Assembly (NCBI GenBank): GCA_900552985.1
Contig: USBP01000026.1
Span: 1 to 10,102 of the forward strand
DNA: 10,102 nt
Direction of reading: 5' to 3'
Origin: an uncultured Oscillospiraceae bacterium
Lineage (GTDB): Bacteria; Bacillota; Clostridia; Oscillospirales; Acutalibacteraceae
In this document: in pieces, positions 1 through 6,549 of the stretch
How positions within the stretch are numbered: position 1 is the first letter of the stretch
How the letters are laid out: each line of letters begins with the position of its first letter
The notes under the pieces: model-generated
Databases searched by the model: none
Told to the model about the DNA's origin: nothing
The model's input: the letters and a program-made list of their open reading frames with translations, nothing else
Position numbers and translations under genes: made by a program

Positions 1-413
1 CTGAGGTTGCAGACGCCACCTGCCATCGCCCGTCGCTTGGTAAGGCAGCATGCGTGCTGTGTGATGTTCCCTGTTCTGGGTTTGGTATTGCGCGCCGTAA
101 GCCGGAAATCCGCTATAAAACCGGGCCGGAGGTTGACAAATTGCCCGCTTTGCAGTACCTTATACTTTGTAATGCTTCCAACTATGTCCAAAAGGGCGGG
201 CGTCTGGTTTACTCCACCTGTACCCTGAACCCGGAGGAGAACGAGGCGGTTTGCGGGCGCTTTTTGCAGGAGCATCCCTCTTTCCGGCCCGCGCCGGTTT
301 TGCCTGAGCTGGCACAGGGGCGGCGGGATGCATGCGGCTTCCTGACGTTGTTTCCGCAGGCCGGTGGGCATGACGGCTTTTATATTGCGGCGTTTCAAGA
401 GGTGAGTGTTTGA
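1..413 (+). CDS. rsmB: RsmB, 16S rRNA m5C967 methyltransferase (3' part only)
   Basis: This is the C-terminal end of the SAM-dependent enzyme that methylates C5 of cytosine 967 (E. coli numbering) in 16S rRNA. The first complete codon is at base 3; the N-terminal NusB-like region and the front of the Rossmann domain lie outside the window. Visible are the motif IV stretch DVPCSGFG (Cys codon at 72-74), the following RRKPEIRYK, and motif VI YSTCTLNPEEN (Cys codon at 219-221). These two cysteines are the product-release and nucleophilic residues of the RsmB/Nop2/Sun family. The end HDGFYIAAF is the usual last strand. The stop TGA at 411-413 overlaps the TTG start of rlmN, and in many Firmicutes sun/rsmB directly precedes rlmN. 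Identification as RsmB rather than another Nop2/Sun paralogue rests on this context and on the RRKPEI motif. Confidence 0.92.
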   Translation, partial: EVADATCHRPSLGKAACVLCDVPCSGFGIARRKPEIRYKTGPEVDKLPALQYLILCNASNYVQKGGRLVYSTCTLNPEENEAVCGRFLQEHPSFRPAPVLPELAQGRRDACGFLTLFPQAGGHDGFYIAAFQEVSV

Positions 414-1462
414 ACCCAACGGATATCCGCTCTATGACGGAGGCGGAATTAAAAGAGGCGTTGTCTGCCGCTGCTCAGCCATCCTACCGTGTTTCACAGG
501 TGTATACCTGGCTGCAAAAAAAGGGCGTTTCCAGCTTTGATGAGATGACGGATCAGCCGAAGCTGTTTCGGAATTGGATGCGGGAGCGTTTTTCCATCCC
601 CGGCTGCGAGATTGAAAAACGGCTGGTCTCCTCACTGGATGGCACGGTAAAGTATCTCTACCGCCTGCATGACGGTGAAATGATTGAGTCTGTTTTGATG
701 CGCTATAAGTACGGCTACACGCTCTGCGTTTCCTCGCAGGTAGGCTGCAAAATGGGCTGTTCCTTTTGCGCGTCCACCATCGGCGGGTTTGTGCGCAATT
801 TAGAGCCGTCTGAAATGCTGGGGCAGATCCATGCGGCGCAGCGGGATCGGAATGTCCGCGTTTCCCACATCGTATTAATGGGGATGGGGGAGCCGCTGGA
901 TAATTTTGAAAATGTCCTGCGTTTTTTACAGCTTGTCACAGATGCAAAAGGGCTGAATCTCAGCATGCGGAATATTTCTCTTTCCACCTGCGGGATTGTG
1001 CCAGGCATTGAAAAGCTGCTCAGCCGCCGTTTACAGCTGACGCTTTCCGTTTCTCTCCACGCCCCGAACGATGCGGTGCGCTCCCGGATTATGCCGGTCA
1101 ACCGCCGCTGGGGGATTGATGAATTACTCAGTGCGTGCCGGAGATATGCGCGGGAAACCTCGCGAAGGATCTCCTTTGAATATGCCATGATCCAAAATGT
1201 GAACGATTCGGACGATTGCGCGCGGGAGCTTGCGGGCAGGCTGCGGGGGATGCTCTGTCACGTGAATCTGATCCCTGCAAACGAGGTGCGGGAGAATGAT
1301 TACCGCCGCAGCTCAAGAGAGCGTTTGGAGCGTTTTTCAAAGCTTTTGGAGGAACGCGGCATTCAGGTGACGGTCCGCCGCACGCTCGGCGCAGATATCA
1401 ATGCCTCCTGTGGGCAGTTGAGGCGCGGATATTTATCCCGGCAAAGGGAGGGACATACGTGA
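410..1462 (+). CDS. rlmN: RlmN, dual-specificity 23S rRNA A2503 / tRNA A37 C2-methyltransferase
   Basis: A radical-SAM enzyme that methylates C2 of adenosine 2503 in 23S rRNA and of adenosine 37 in a subset of tRNAs. The 350-residue product has the complete family set. The radical-SAM iron-sulfur motif CxxxCxxC is at C113, C117 and C120, preceded by TLCVSSQVG. MGMGEPLDN is at 157-165. The methyl-carrying catalytic cysteine is C334 in the context GADINASCGQL. Spacing around C106/C113 matches C118/C125 of the E. coli protein. Residues 1-95 form the usual N-terminal HhH-like accessory region. The TTG start at 410 overlaps the rsmB stop (TTGA) and follows an AGAGGTGA ribosome binding site. The stop overlaps the GTG start of prpC in the same way (GTGA), so the three genes are translationally coupled. 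It is full length with no missing key residue. The Cfr resistance paralogue is unlikely given this core-gene context. Confidence 0.97.
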   Translation: MNPTDIRSMTEAELKEALSAAAQPSYRVSQVYTWLQKKGVSSFDEMTDQPKLFRNWMRERFSIPGCEIEKRLVSSLDGTVKYLYRLHDGEMIESVLMRYKYGYTLCVSSQVGCKMGCSFCASTIGGFVRNLEPSEMLGQIHAAQRDRNVRVSHIVLMGMGEPLDNFENVLRFLQLVTDAKGLNLSMRNISLSTCGIVPGIEKLLSRRLQLTLSVSLHAPNDAVRSRIMPVNRRWGIDELLSACRRYARETSRRISFEYAMIQNVNDSDDCARELAGRLRGMLCHVNLIPANEVRENDYRRSSRERLERFSKLLEERGIQVTVRRTLGADINASCGQLRRGYLSRQREGHT

Positions 1463-2187
1463 GAATTGTAGCAAAAACAGATATTGGAAGGGTTCGGGAT
1501 TCCAATCAGGATTCCTATGCTGCGGGGGAATTGCCCGGGGGTGTCGCGTGGGCCGTTGTGTGCGACGGCATGGGGGGCGCGGCCGGAGGGAATGTTGCGA
1601 GCTCTACTGCAGTGAAAATGATCTCTCAGCAGATTACCGCTCAGTATCGGGATGGGATGAGCGGGAATTCCATTCGGAACATGCTGGCTGCCGCCGTGGC
1701 GGCGGCCAATGTCAGTATTTTTGATTTAGCCAGATCTAACCCTGAGCTGCATGGGATGGGGACGACGGTGGTTGCAGCGATCCTGTCGGATCATATGGCG
1801 CGGGTGGCGCATGTGGGCGATAGCCGCGCCTATAAGATATCCGCTCAGGGGTTGCTCCAGATGACGCGGGATCATTCCGTTGTGCAGGAGCTGGTGGAGA
1901 CCGGAAGGTTAACGCCGGATGAGGCAAAGGCGCATCCAAGAAAGAATATTATTACGCGTGCCCTTGGTGTCGATGAGACAGTTGATATAGATTTCTGTGA
2001 AGACGGGATGGAGCCGGACGACGTGCTCCTCCTGTGTACAGACGGGTTGACCAACTATCTGGAGACGGATGAAATTTTTCAAATTGCCAAGAGCAGCGGG
2101 TATTATGAATCCGCTCAGCAGATGGTCGACCTTGCCAACCAGCACGGCGGCGGCGATAATATTACGGTGGTTGCAATCACCTATTGA
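1459..2187 (+). CDS. prpC: PP2C-family Ser/Thr protein phosphatase (PrpC/Stp)
   Basis: A cytoplasmic metal-dependent protein phosphatase that reverses phosphorylation by the kinase encoded next to it. The 242-residue protein is a single PP2C catalytic domain of normal length for the bacterial Stp/PrpC group, with all the metal-binding and phosphate-binding motifs. These are RVRDSNQDS (R13, D18), VCDGMGG (D36), HGMGTT near 98-103, VAHVGDSRAY (D121), MTRDHSVVQELVETG, CTDGLTNYL (D195) and GGDNITVV (D233, N234). The GTG start at 1459 overlaps the rlmN stop by four bases and follows AAAGGGAGGG at a good distance. The 40-bp gap to prkC and the pairing with a PASTA kinase are the standard Firmicutes arrangement. 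In B. subtilis this pair controls exit from dormancy, cell-wall metabolism and translation factors; the same role here is inferred. Confidence 0.97.
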   Translation: MRIVAKTDIGRVRDSNQDSYAAGELPGGVAWAVVCDGMGGAAGGNVASSTAVKMISQQITAQYRDGMSGNSIRNMLAAAVAAANVSIFDLARSNPELHGMGTTVVAAILSDHMARVAHVGDSRAYKISAQGLLQMTRDHSVVQELVETGRLTPDEAKAHPRKNIITRALGVDETVDIDFCEDGMEPDDVLLLCTDGLTNYLETDEIFQIAKSSGYYESAQQMVDLANQHGGGDNITVVAITY

Positions 2188-2227
2188 CATGCCGCCACTT
2201 CCGGTTTCTATGAAAGGATGATTACAC

Positions 2228-4441
2228 ATGGAAAATTATGTTGGAAAACGGTTAGACGGCCGCTATGAGATTCAGGAGCTCATTGGCGTCGGCGGGATGG
2301 CTGTGGTTTACAAGGCCTATGATAACATCGACGACAGAATTGTCGCCGTGAAGATCCTCAAAGAGGAGTTTCTTCAAAATGAAGAATTTCGCCGCCGGTT
2401 TAAAAATGAGTCGAAAGCGATTGCGGTGCTTTCCCACCCCAATATTGTGAAGGTTTATGACGTCAGCTTTGGCGATCGCCTGCAATATATCGTAATGGAA
2501 TATGTGGAAGGAATCACCCTGAAGGAATATATTGAACAGCAGAAGGTCATCAACTGGAAAGAGGCCCTGCACTTTGTCACGCAGATTTTGCGCGCCCTTC
2601 AGCATGCGCATGATAAGGGAATCGTGCATCGTGATATCAAGCCGCAGAATATTATGCTGCTGCAAAACGGCAATATCAAGGTGACGGATTTTGGCATTGC
2701 GCGCTTTAGCCGCAGTGAAACCCGCACAATGACCGAAAGCGCCATTGGTTCTGTCCACTATATCAGCCCGGAGCAGGCACGCGGGGAGATCACCGACGAT
2801 AAGGCGGATATCTATTCTGTCGGCGTCGTGCTGTATGAAATGTTGACTGGGCAGCTGCCCTTCCAATCGGACAGCGCCGTTTCCGTAGCGATCATGCAGC
2901 TGCAATCTGATCCAAAGAGTCCGCGCGAGCTCAATGATCAGATCCCGATCGGGCTGGAACAGATCACGATGAAGGCCATGCAGAAGGATGTGCGCGACCG
3001 GTATCAGTCCGCCGCAGAGATGCTGCTGGATCTGGATGAATTCAAACGGAACCCGGATATCAAGTTCGATTATGCCTGCTTTGTGGATAACGAGCCCACA
3101 AAGTATATTGAAGATACCGGCAAGCTGCGCCCTGCCGTGCCGCCGGTAGCGGAAGACAGCTTTGATCAGGAGGAGCCTGCCCGTAAAAAAGCGGTGCCGA
3201 TTCTGATCGGGATCGTGGCCGGCCTTGCCGTTGTCGGCATTATCATTGGCATCCTGTTCGGCACCGGTGTTTTGGGGGGCAGCCGCGTTGATATTCCCAA
3301 GCTGGTAGGTTTGAATTATTATAATGATATTGAGCCGAATTTGGATACTACCTATGCCGATTATGATATCGTTATTTCGGAGGAGACCATCTCGGATTCT
3401 ACACAGGCGCCCAATACCGTTGCGGAGCAGTCCCCTGCCTATGAGGAAGGGAAGACCATGCGCAAAAACGGTAAGATTGTGATAAAGCTTGTCAGGAGCG
3501 GGGAGGATATTGAGATTCCCTCGGTGCGCGGGTCCACCTTTGAGGAGGCAAAGCAGACGCTGATTGCCAGGGGCTTTAATGTTTCCAGCGATCCAATTGC
3601 CGCCTATGACAGCGACCTGGAAGAGGGCCAGGTGATCCAGACCATTCCCAATGGCGGCACAAAGGCTGCGGCGGGGACAACTGTGTATATTCAGGTCAAC
3701 ACCGGGGAGGATACCAACTCTGTGGAGATGCCTGATCTTGAAGTGGGTAAGAATACGCTGGAGGTTGCCCGGATGATTCTGGAAAGCGTAGGCCTGGAGC
3801 TTGACACCAGCAACATCCAGTATGAGGATAGCGAATATCCTAAGGATACGGTAATCGATCAGGATTTCCGCGCGGGCACATCCGTTCCGAAGAACACAAA
3901 GGTCGGCGTCGTGCTGAGCAATGGCAGCGGCGAGCCGAAGGAATATACCATTCGGCTGGATAACATGCCGAATGTCCGGAATATGGAGGCAACGCTGCGC
4001 GTCTATCTGGATGGCACAGAGAACGTCTATAACAACACGGTCCTGCTCAACGGCAGCCCGGTGGATATGGCGATCACCGGCAGCGGCACGAATCGAAAGC
4101 TGACCGTAACCCTCAACGGGGATACCATTTATGAGTGCACCTTTGATTTCACGGCGGGGACGAAGACAAACGAAAGCTACAACTATAATAATTTCAAGGT
4201 GTCTGTGCCGAATGTGCTTGGCATGACGCAGGCTGCTGCTGAAGAGGAATTAAAAGCTTATGGTTTTCAGGTTCAGGTGGAAACCAACACAAGCCTGAAT
4301 ACGCCCTCCGGTGAGGTTTTCATGCAGAGGCCGGTGGAGGGGCGGACGGCGAGCTATGGCTCCACAGTGACGATTACCGTGAGCTCCGGCGGCATGATTG
4401 GTGGAGGAACGTCATCCTCTGAGACAACGCCGGCTGAATAA
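2228..4441 (+). CDS. prkC: PrkC, membrane Ser/Thr kinase with PASTA repeats
   Basis: A eukaryotic-like kinase that senses muropeptides or lipid II outside the cell and phosphorylates cytoplasmic proteins. The kinase domain covers residues 12-275: glycine loop GVGGMAVVY (20-28), lysine K42 in VAVKIL, Glu61, catalytic loop HRDIKPQN (134-141), DFG 154-156, an activation loop with T165/T167/T169, and SPEQARG at 180-186. A juxtamembrane linker with KK at 320-321 precedes one transmembrane helix at about 322-350. Outside lie a divergent PASTA unit (about 354-424), two typical ones (about 428-492 and 499-565), an 85-90-residue beta-rich segment that is not PASTA (about 568-655), and a last PASTA (about 657-720) with a Gly/Ser/Thr-rich tail. 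The ATG at 2228 follows AAGGA. It lies in the operon after its phosphatase and 25 bp before the preferred rsgA start. At 737 residues it is longer than the 648-residue B. subtilis PrkC because of the insert. Confidence 0.97.
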   Translation: MENYVGKRLDGRYEIQELIGVGGMAVVYKAYDNIDDRIVAVKILKEEFLQNEEFRRRFKNESKAIAVLSHPNIVKVYDVSFGDRLQYIVMEYVEGITLKEYIEQQKVINWKEALHFVTQILRALQHAHDKGIVHRDIKPQNIMLLQNGNIKVTDFGIARFSRSETRTMTESAIGSVHYISPEQARGEITDDKADIYSVGVVLYEMLTGQLPFQSDSAVSVAIMQLQSDPKSPRELNDQIPIGLEQITMKAMQKDVRDRYQSAAEMLLDLDEFKRNPDIKFDYACFVDNEPTKYIEDTGKLRPAVPPVAEDSFDQEEPARKKAVPILIGIVAGLAVVGIIIGILFGTGVLGGSRVDIPKLVGLNYYNDIEPNLDTTYADYDIVISEETISDSTQAPNTVAEQSPAYEEGKTMRKNGKIVIKLVRSGEDIEIPSVRGSTFEEAKQTLIARGFNVSSDPIAAYDSDLEEGQVIQTIPNGGTKAAAGTTVYIQVNTGEDTNSVEMPDLEVGKNTLEVARMILESVGLELDTSNIQYEDSEYPKDTVIDQDFRAGTSVPKNTKVGVVLSNGSGEPKEYTIRLDNMPNVRNMEATLRVYLDGTENVYNNTVLLNGSPVDMAITGSGTNRKLTVTLNGDTIYECTFDFTAGTKTNESYNYNNFKVSVPNVLGMTQAAAEEELKAYGFQVQVETNTSLNTPSGEVFMQRPVEGRTASYGSTVTITVSSGGMIGGGTSSSETTPAE

Positions 4442-4466
4442 AGCGAACGCGCGAAATGTGGGATTG

Positions 4467-5366
4467 ATGGTGCAATTAAACGGGTTATTGCAAAAGGGGA
4501 TCGGCGGCTTCTATTATGTGGAAGCCGCCGATACGGTATATGAATGCAGAGCGAGAGGTATTTTCCGTAAGCGCAGGCAGGCGCCGCTGGTGGGAGACAA
4601 GGTGCGCATCACTGTGGATGAAGCGGGGCGGGAAAACACGATTGATGAGATTCTGCCGCGCAAAAATTTTTTGCGCCGGCCGCCGCTTGCCAATCTGGAG
4701 CAGCTGATCCTTGTAGCCTCCTCCTGCGAGCCGTCCCCAAACCTTTTTCTGTTGGATAAGTTGACGGCCATCGCCGTTTCCAAGCAGATTGCGCCGGTGA
4801 TGGTCTTCACCAAAACCGATCTCTGTAATGCGGATGCGTTCATCGGTATTTACCGCCAGGCGGGCATCCCCGCCTTTTCGGTTTCCTGTAAAACGGGGGA
4901 GGGGGTGGAGGCCTTTCGCCCCATCCTTGCGGGAAAGCTGAGCGCTTTTACCGGCAATTCCGGCGTGGGGAAATCCTCCCTGCTCAATTGCCTGGATGCT
5001 TCCCTTCGTCTGCCAACCGGCGAGATCAGTGATAAGCTGGGCCGCGGCAGGCATACTACCCGTCAATCGGAAATATTCCATCTGGCGGGCGGTCTGGTTG
5101 CGGATACGCCCGGCTTTTCCTCTCTGGATCTGGAAAAAAGCGAAGTGCTGCGCAAGGAGGAGCTTCCCTTCTGTTTCCCGGAGTTTTTGCCTTATCTGGG
5201 CCAGTGCCGTTTTTCCAGCTGCACGCACACGCGGGATCGTGGGTGCGCCATCCTGCGCGCGGTTGAAGCAGGAAAAATTGGGCGGCAGCGCCATGAGAGT
5301 TATGTCTCCCTTTATGAAGAGGCAAAATCCGTGAAAGAGTGGGAGCTTGATGAACGGGGAAGGTAG
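4467..5366 (+). CDS. rsgA: RsgA, circularly permuted ribosome-assembly GTPase
   Basis: A GTPase that acts late in maturation of the small ribosomal subunit. Numbered from the ATG at 4467 (299 aa), it has an N-terminal OB fold opening with GIGGFYYVE, then the permuted G-motif order that defines the family. That order is G4 TKTDL (115-119), G5-like SCKTGEG, P-loop GNSGVGKSS (163-171), the RGRHTTR G2 region and G3 DTPG (213-216). A C-terminal zinc knuckle follows, with C247, C252, H254 and C260. The start is not certain. The frame is open back to a GTG at 4398, but that would overlap prkC by 44 bp and add about 23 residues with no family match. GTG 4458, TTG 4464 and GTG 4470 are also in frame, and the Shine-Dalgarno signal is weak for all. 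Its B. subtilis orthologue is phosphorylated by PrkC, which fits its position here. Confidence 0.95.
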   Translation: MVQLNGLLQKGIGGFYYVEAADTVYECRARGIFRKRRQAPLVGDKVRITVDEAGRENTIDEILPRKNFLRRPPLANLEQLILVASSCEPSPNLFLLDKLTAIAVSKQIAPVMVFTKTDLCNADAFIGIYRQAGIPAFSVSCKTGEGVEAFRPILAGKLSAFTGNSGVGKSSLLNCLDASLRLPTGEISDKLGRGRHTTRQSEIFHLAGGLVADTPGFSSLDLEKSEVLRKEELPFCFPEFLPYLGQCRFSSCTHTRDRGCAILRAVEAGKIGRQRHESYVSLYEEAKSVKEWELDERGR

Positions 5367-5372
5367 TGTATT

Positions 5373-6002
5373 ATGATGGCTCGATGTGTCCTTCTGGGCG
5401 CGGCTCCGATCCGGGATTACCAGGCCTGCGCTTCTTTTTTTCGGCCGGGGGATTTTCTACTTTGTGTAGATGGCGGATACCTGCATGCACGCCGTATGGG
5501 GCTTTGTCCGGATCTGCTGCTTGGCGATTTCGATTCCTCCCGGTTGCCGGAGAATTTATCCTGCGAAATCCTTTCTTATCCACCGGAGAAGGATGATACC
5601 GATATGCTTCTGGCGCTAAAAGCAGGCTTGGAACGCGGGTTCCGTGATTTTTTGATTCTGGGCGGCTTGGGAGGACGGTTAGATCATACCGTGGCAAATT
5701 TTACGGTGTTGGCCTATGCGTTGGAGCACGGAGCCGGCGCTGTGCTGCGCGATGAAAAAAATATTGCCTTTTTGCTTCGGAACGGCAGCGTTTCCGTGCC
5801 GTTCCGGCCAGGCTTTAAAATGTCCGTTTTCCCCTATGGCGGCGCTGCGCAGGGCGTGTGCCTGCGCGGCGTGCAATATCCGCTGGAGTCCTATTATATG
5901 CCCGCTTACTGCACGCTTGGCGTCAGCAACGAGGTGCTGCCCTCTGGCGCGGAGGTGTCTGTCGCAAGCGGAACGCTGCTGCTGCTGTTTTCGATGGATT
6001 AA
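5373..6002 (+). CDS. thiN: Thiamine pyrophosphokinase
   Basis: Converts thiamine and ATP to thiamine pyrophosphate, the active cofactor, in the cytoplasm. The 209-residue protein matches the length and motif order of the bacterial ThiN family: CVDGG (31-35), PDLLLGDFDS (46-55), EKDDTDM (72-78) for magnesium and ATP binding, GGLGGRLDHTVAN (97-109), and a C-terminal all-beta thiamine-binding domain with TLGVSNE (181-187). Two ATG codons are adjacent (5373 and 5376); a GGGGAAGG ribosome binding site lies upstream. It starts six bases after the rsgA stop, so it is co-transcribed and probably coupled. In B. subtilis rpe separates rsgA from thiN; here it does not. No TPP riboswitch-like leader is visible, as expected for an internal operon gene. 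Confidence 0.95.
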   Translation: MMARCVLLGAAPIRDYQACASFFRPGDFLLCVDGGYLHARRMGLCPDLLLGDFDSSRLPENLSCEILSYPPEKDDTDMLLALKAGLERGFRDFLILGGLGGRLDHTVANFTVLAYALEHGAGAVLRDEKNIAFLLRNGSVSVPFRPGFKMSVFPYGGAAQGVCLRGVQYPLESYYMPAYCTLGVSNEVLPSGAEVSVASGTLLLLFSMD

Positions 6003-6024
6003 CAGGCCTCAGGCAATGGAAAGA

Positions 6025-6050
6025 ACGCTTTTCCATAACCGGCATATACT
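6025..6050 (+). promoter_or_regulatory. Possible mother-cell sigma (SigE/SigK-like) promoter
   Basis: CATATACT at 6043-6050 fits the CATAnnnT core shared by the -10 elements of the sporulation factors sigma-E and sigma-K. An AC dinucleotide lies 16 bases upstream (6025-6026), as in the sigma-K -35 pattern. The -35 region does not resemble the A+T-rich sigma-E element, although sigma-E would be expected for spoVM. The short match could be chance; it is listed because of its place before a sporulation gene. Confidence 0.25.
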
Positions 6051-6056
6051 GAAATT

Positions 6057-6098
6057 GAGCATGTGAGCAAGCAGATGCTCGAAGGGCTTGCGCCCTTC
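6057..6098 (+). other. Two adjacent stem-loops in the thiN to small-ORF gap
   Basis: GAGCAT (6057-6062) pairs with ATGCTC (6075-6080), and directly next to it GAAGGG (6081-6086) pairs with CCCTTC (6093-6098). A competing pairing is GCAAGC (6067-6072) with GCTTGC (6086-6091), which would disrupt both. No T-run follows, so this is not a normal terminator. It could be an RNA processing or stability element that separates expression of the housekeeping operon from spoVM, but that is inference. Confidence 0.4.
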
Positions 6099-6123
6099 AT
6101 CTTGCGCCGGGGCGGTGCTGCCT

Positions 6124-6276
6124 GTGAGATACCGGAAAAGTAGCAGGGGATTGATCTTGATTGCGTTTGGGCTGGGGCTTTTAGTAGCCCGTTTTTTTCC
6201 GGCGCAGTTTTTGCTGGCCGTGTTGGCTGCCCTGCTGGTATTGTTTGGCGTGGCTCTGTGCAGAAACTTTTGTTAG
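6124..6276 (+). CDS. Small two-helix membrane protein, unknown function
   Basis: A 50-residue protein if started at the GTG at 6124. It opens with a basic MRYRKSSRG, then has a hydrophobic stretch at about 10-22 (LILIAFGLGLLVA), a short turn RFFPAQ, a second hydrophobic stretch at about 29-45, and a short CRNFC tail. This predicts a membrane hairpin with a positively charged N terminus on the cytoplasmic side. A GGGGCGG sequence 8-9 bases upstream is a modest ribosome binding site. The frame is open further back to a TTG at 6088, but that start lies inside a stem-loop and gives a non-hydrophobic, low-quality extension. The stop is 11 bp before spoVM and carries part of the spoVM ribosome binding site, so the two genes are probably coupled. 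I do not recognise a named family; a role with SpoVM in sporulation is only a guess from position. Confidence 0.65.
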   Translation: MRYRKSSRGLILIAFGLGLLVARFFPAQFLLAVLAALLVLFGVALCRNFC

Positions 6277-6287
6277 GGGGATCTGGT

Positions 6288-6374
6288 ATGAAAGTTGTCT
6301 CTTTCCGCAGCCCAAAGCTTTTGAGCGGAATCCTGCGCCTGATTTTCAGAATTAAAAAGTCGGAAAGTGTGTAA
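6288..6374 (+). CDS. spoVM: SpoVM, spore coat anchoring peptide (28 aa)
   Basis: A very short peptide made in the mother cell. In B. subtilis it inserts as an amphipathic helix into the positively curved outer forespore membrane and recruits the ATPase SpoIVA to start coat assembly. Against the 26-residue B. subtilis SpoVM this ORF aligns with no gaps: M1, K2, P9, K10, L12, G14, I15 and R17 are identical. The key helix-breaking proline is thus P9, and the basic tail (RIKKSE) is kept. The sequence begins MKVVSFRSPKLLSGILRL. A strong TAGGGGG ribosome binding site lies seven bases before the ATG. The position, last in the prpC-prkC-rsgA-thiN cluster, is the same as in B. subtilis. It is too short for most gene callers. 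The peptide is two residues longer than the Bacillus one. Confidence is high because sequence and position agree. Confidence 0.88.
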   Translation: MKVVSFRSPKLLSGILRLIFRIKKSESV

Positions 6375-6394
6375 CCCTGAGTGGGGATACATAC

Positions 6395-6440
6395 AAAAAA
6401 GCTGCCGCCGGAGGGTGTCTTTTGGCCCTCCGGCGGCAGC
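6395..6440 (-). terminator. Strong intrinsic terminator shared by convergent genes
   Basis: A perfect 15-bp G+C-rich stem (6401-6415 with 6426-6440) has a 10-base loop. Read on the minus strand it is followed by six U residues (6400-6395), making it a textbook rho-independent terminator for the glycoside hydrolase gene. On the plus strand only CGTTTA follows the stem, so termination after spoVM would be weaker but plausible. Confidence 0.92.
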
Positions 6441-6480
6441 CGTTTACCGAAGCCTTTTCCGCATTTTAGATGTTAGCGGT

Positions 6481-6546
6481 CAGATGCCAGACGTGGCAGC
6501 CAGAAGCAAAAGGAGACCAAGCCTGACGTCTGAAATCTGTCATCTG
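6481..6546. repeat. Nested inverted-repeat block beside the glycosidase stop codon
   Basis: CAGATG (6481-6486) is inverted as CATCTG (6541-6546). Inside it, CAGACGT (6488-6494) is inverted as ACGTCTG (6526-6532), which includes the palindrome GACGTC. The block ends four bases before the stop codon of the minus-strand glycosidase gene and is separate from the terminator at 6395-6440. It may be a small dispersed repeat or a decayed palindromic element. One copy in the window cannot prove this. Confidence 0.35.
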
Positions 6547-6549
6547 CCC

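Noticed and set aside
2252-2905. 217-codon minus-strand open frame inside prkC
   Set aside because: Antisense shadow of the kinase domain; no independent support.
4398-4466. Upstream GTG start for rsgA
   Set aside because: It would overlap prkC by 44 bp and add residues unlike the RsgA N terminus, which normally begins shortly before GIGGFYYVE.
4485-5294. 269-codon minus-strand open frame inside rsgA
   Set aside because: Antisense shadow of rsgA, which has all GTPase and zinc motifs.
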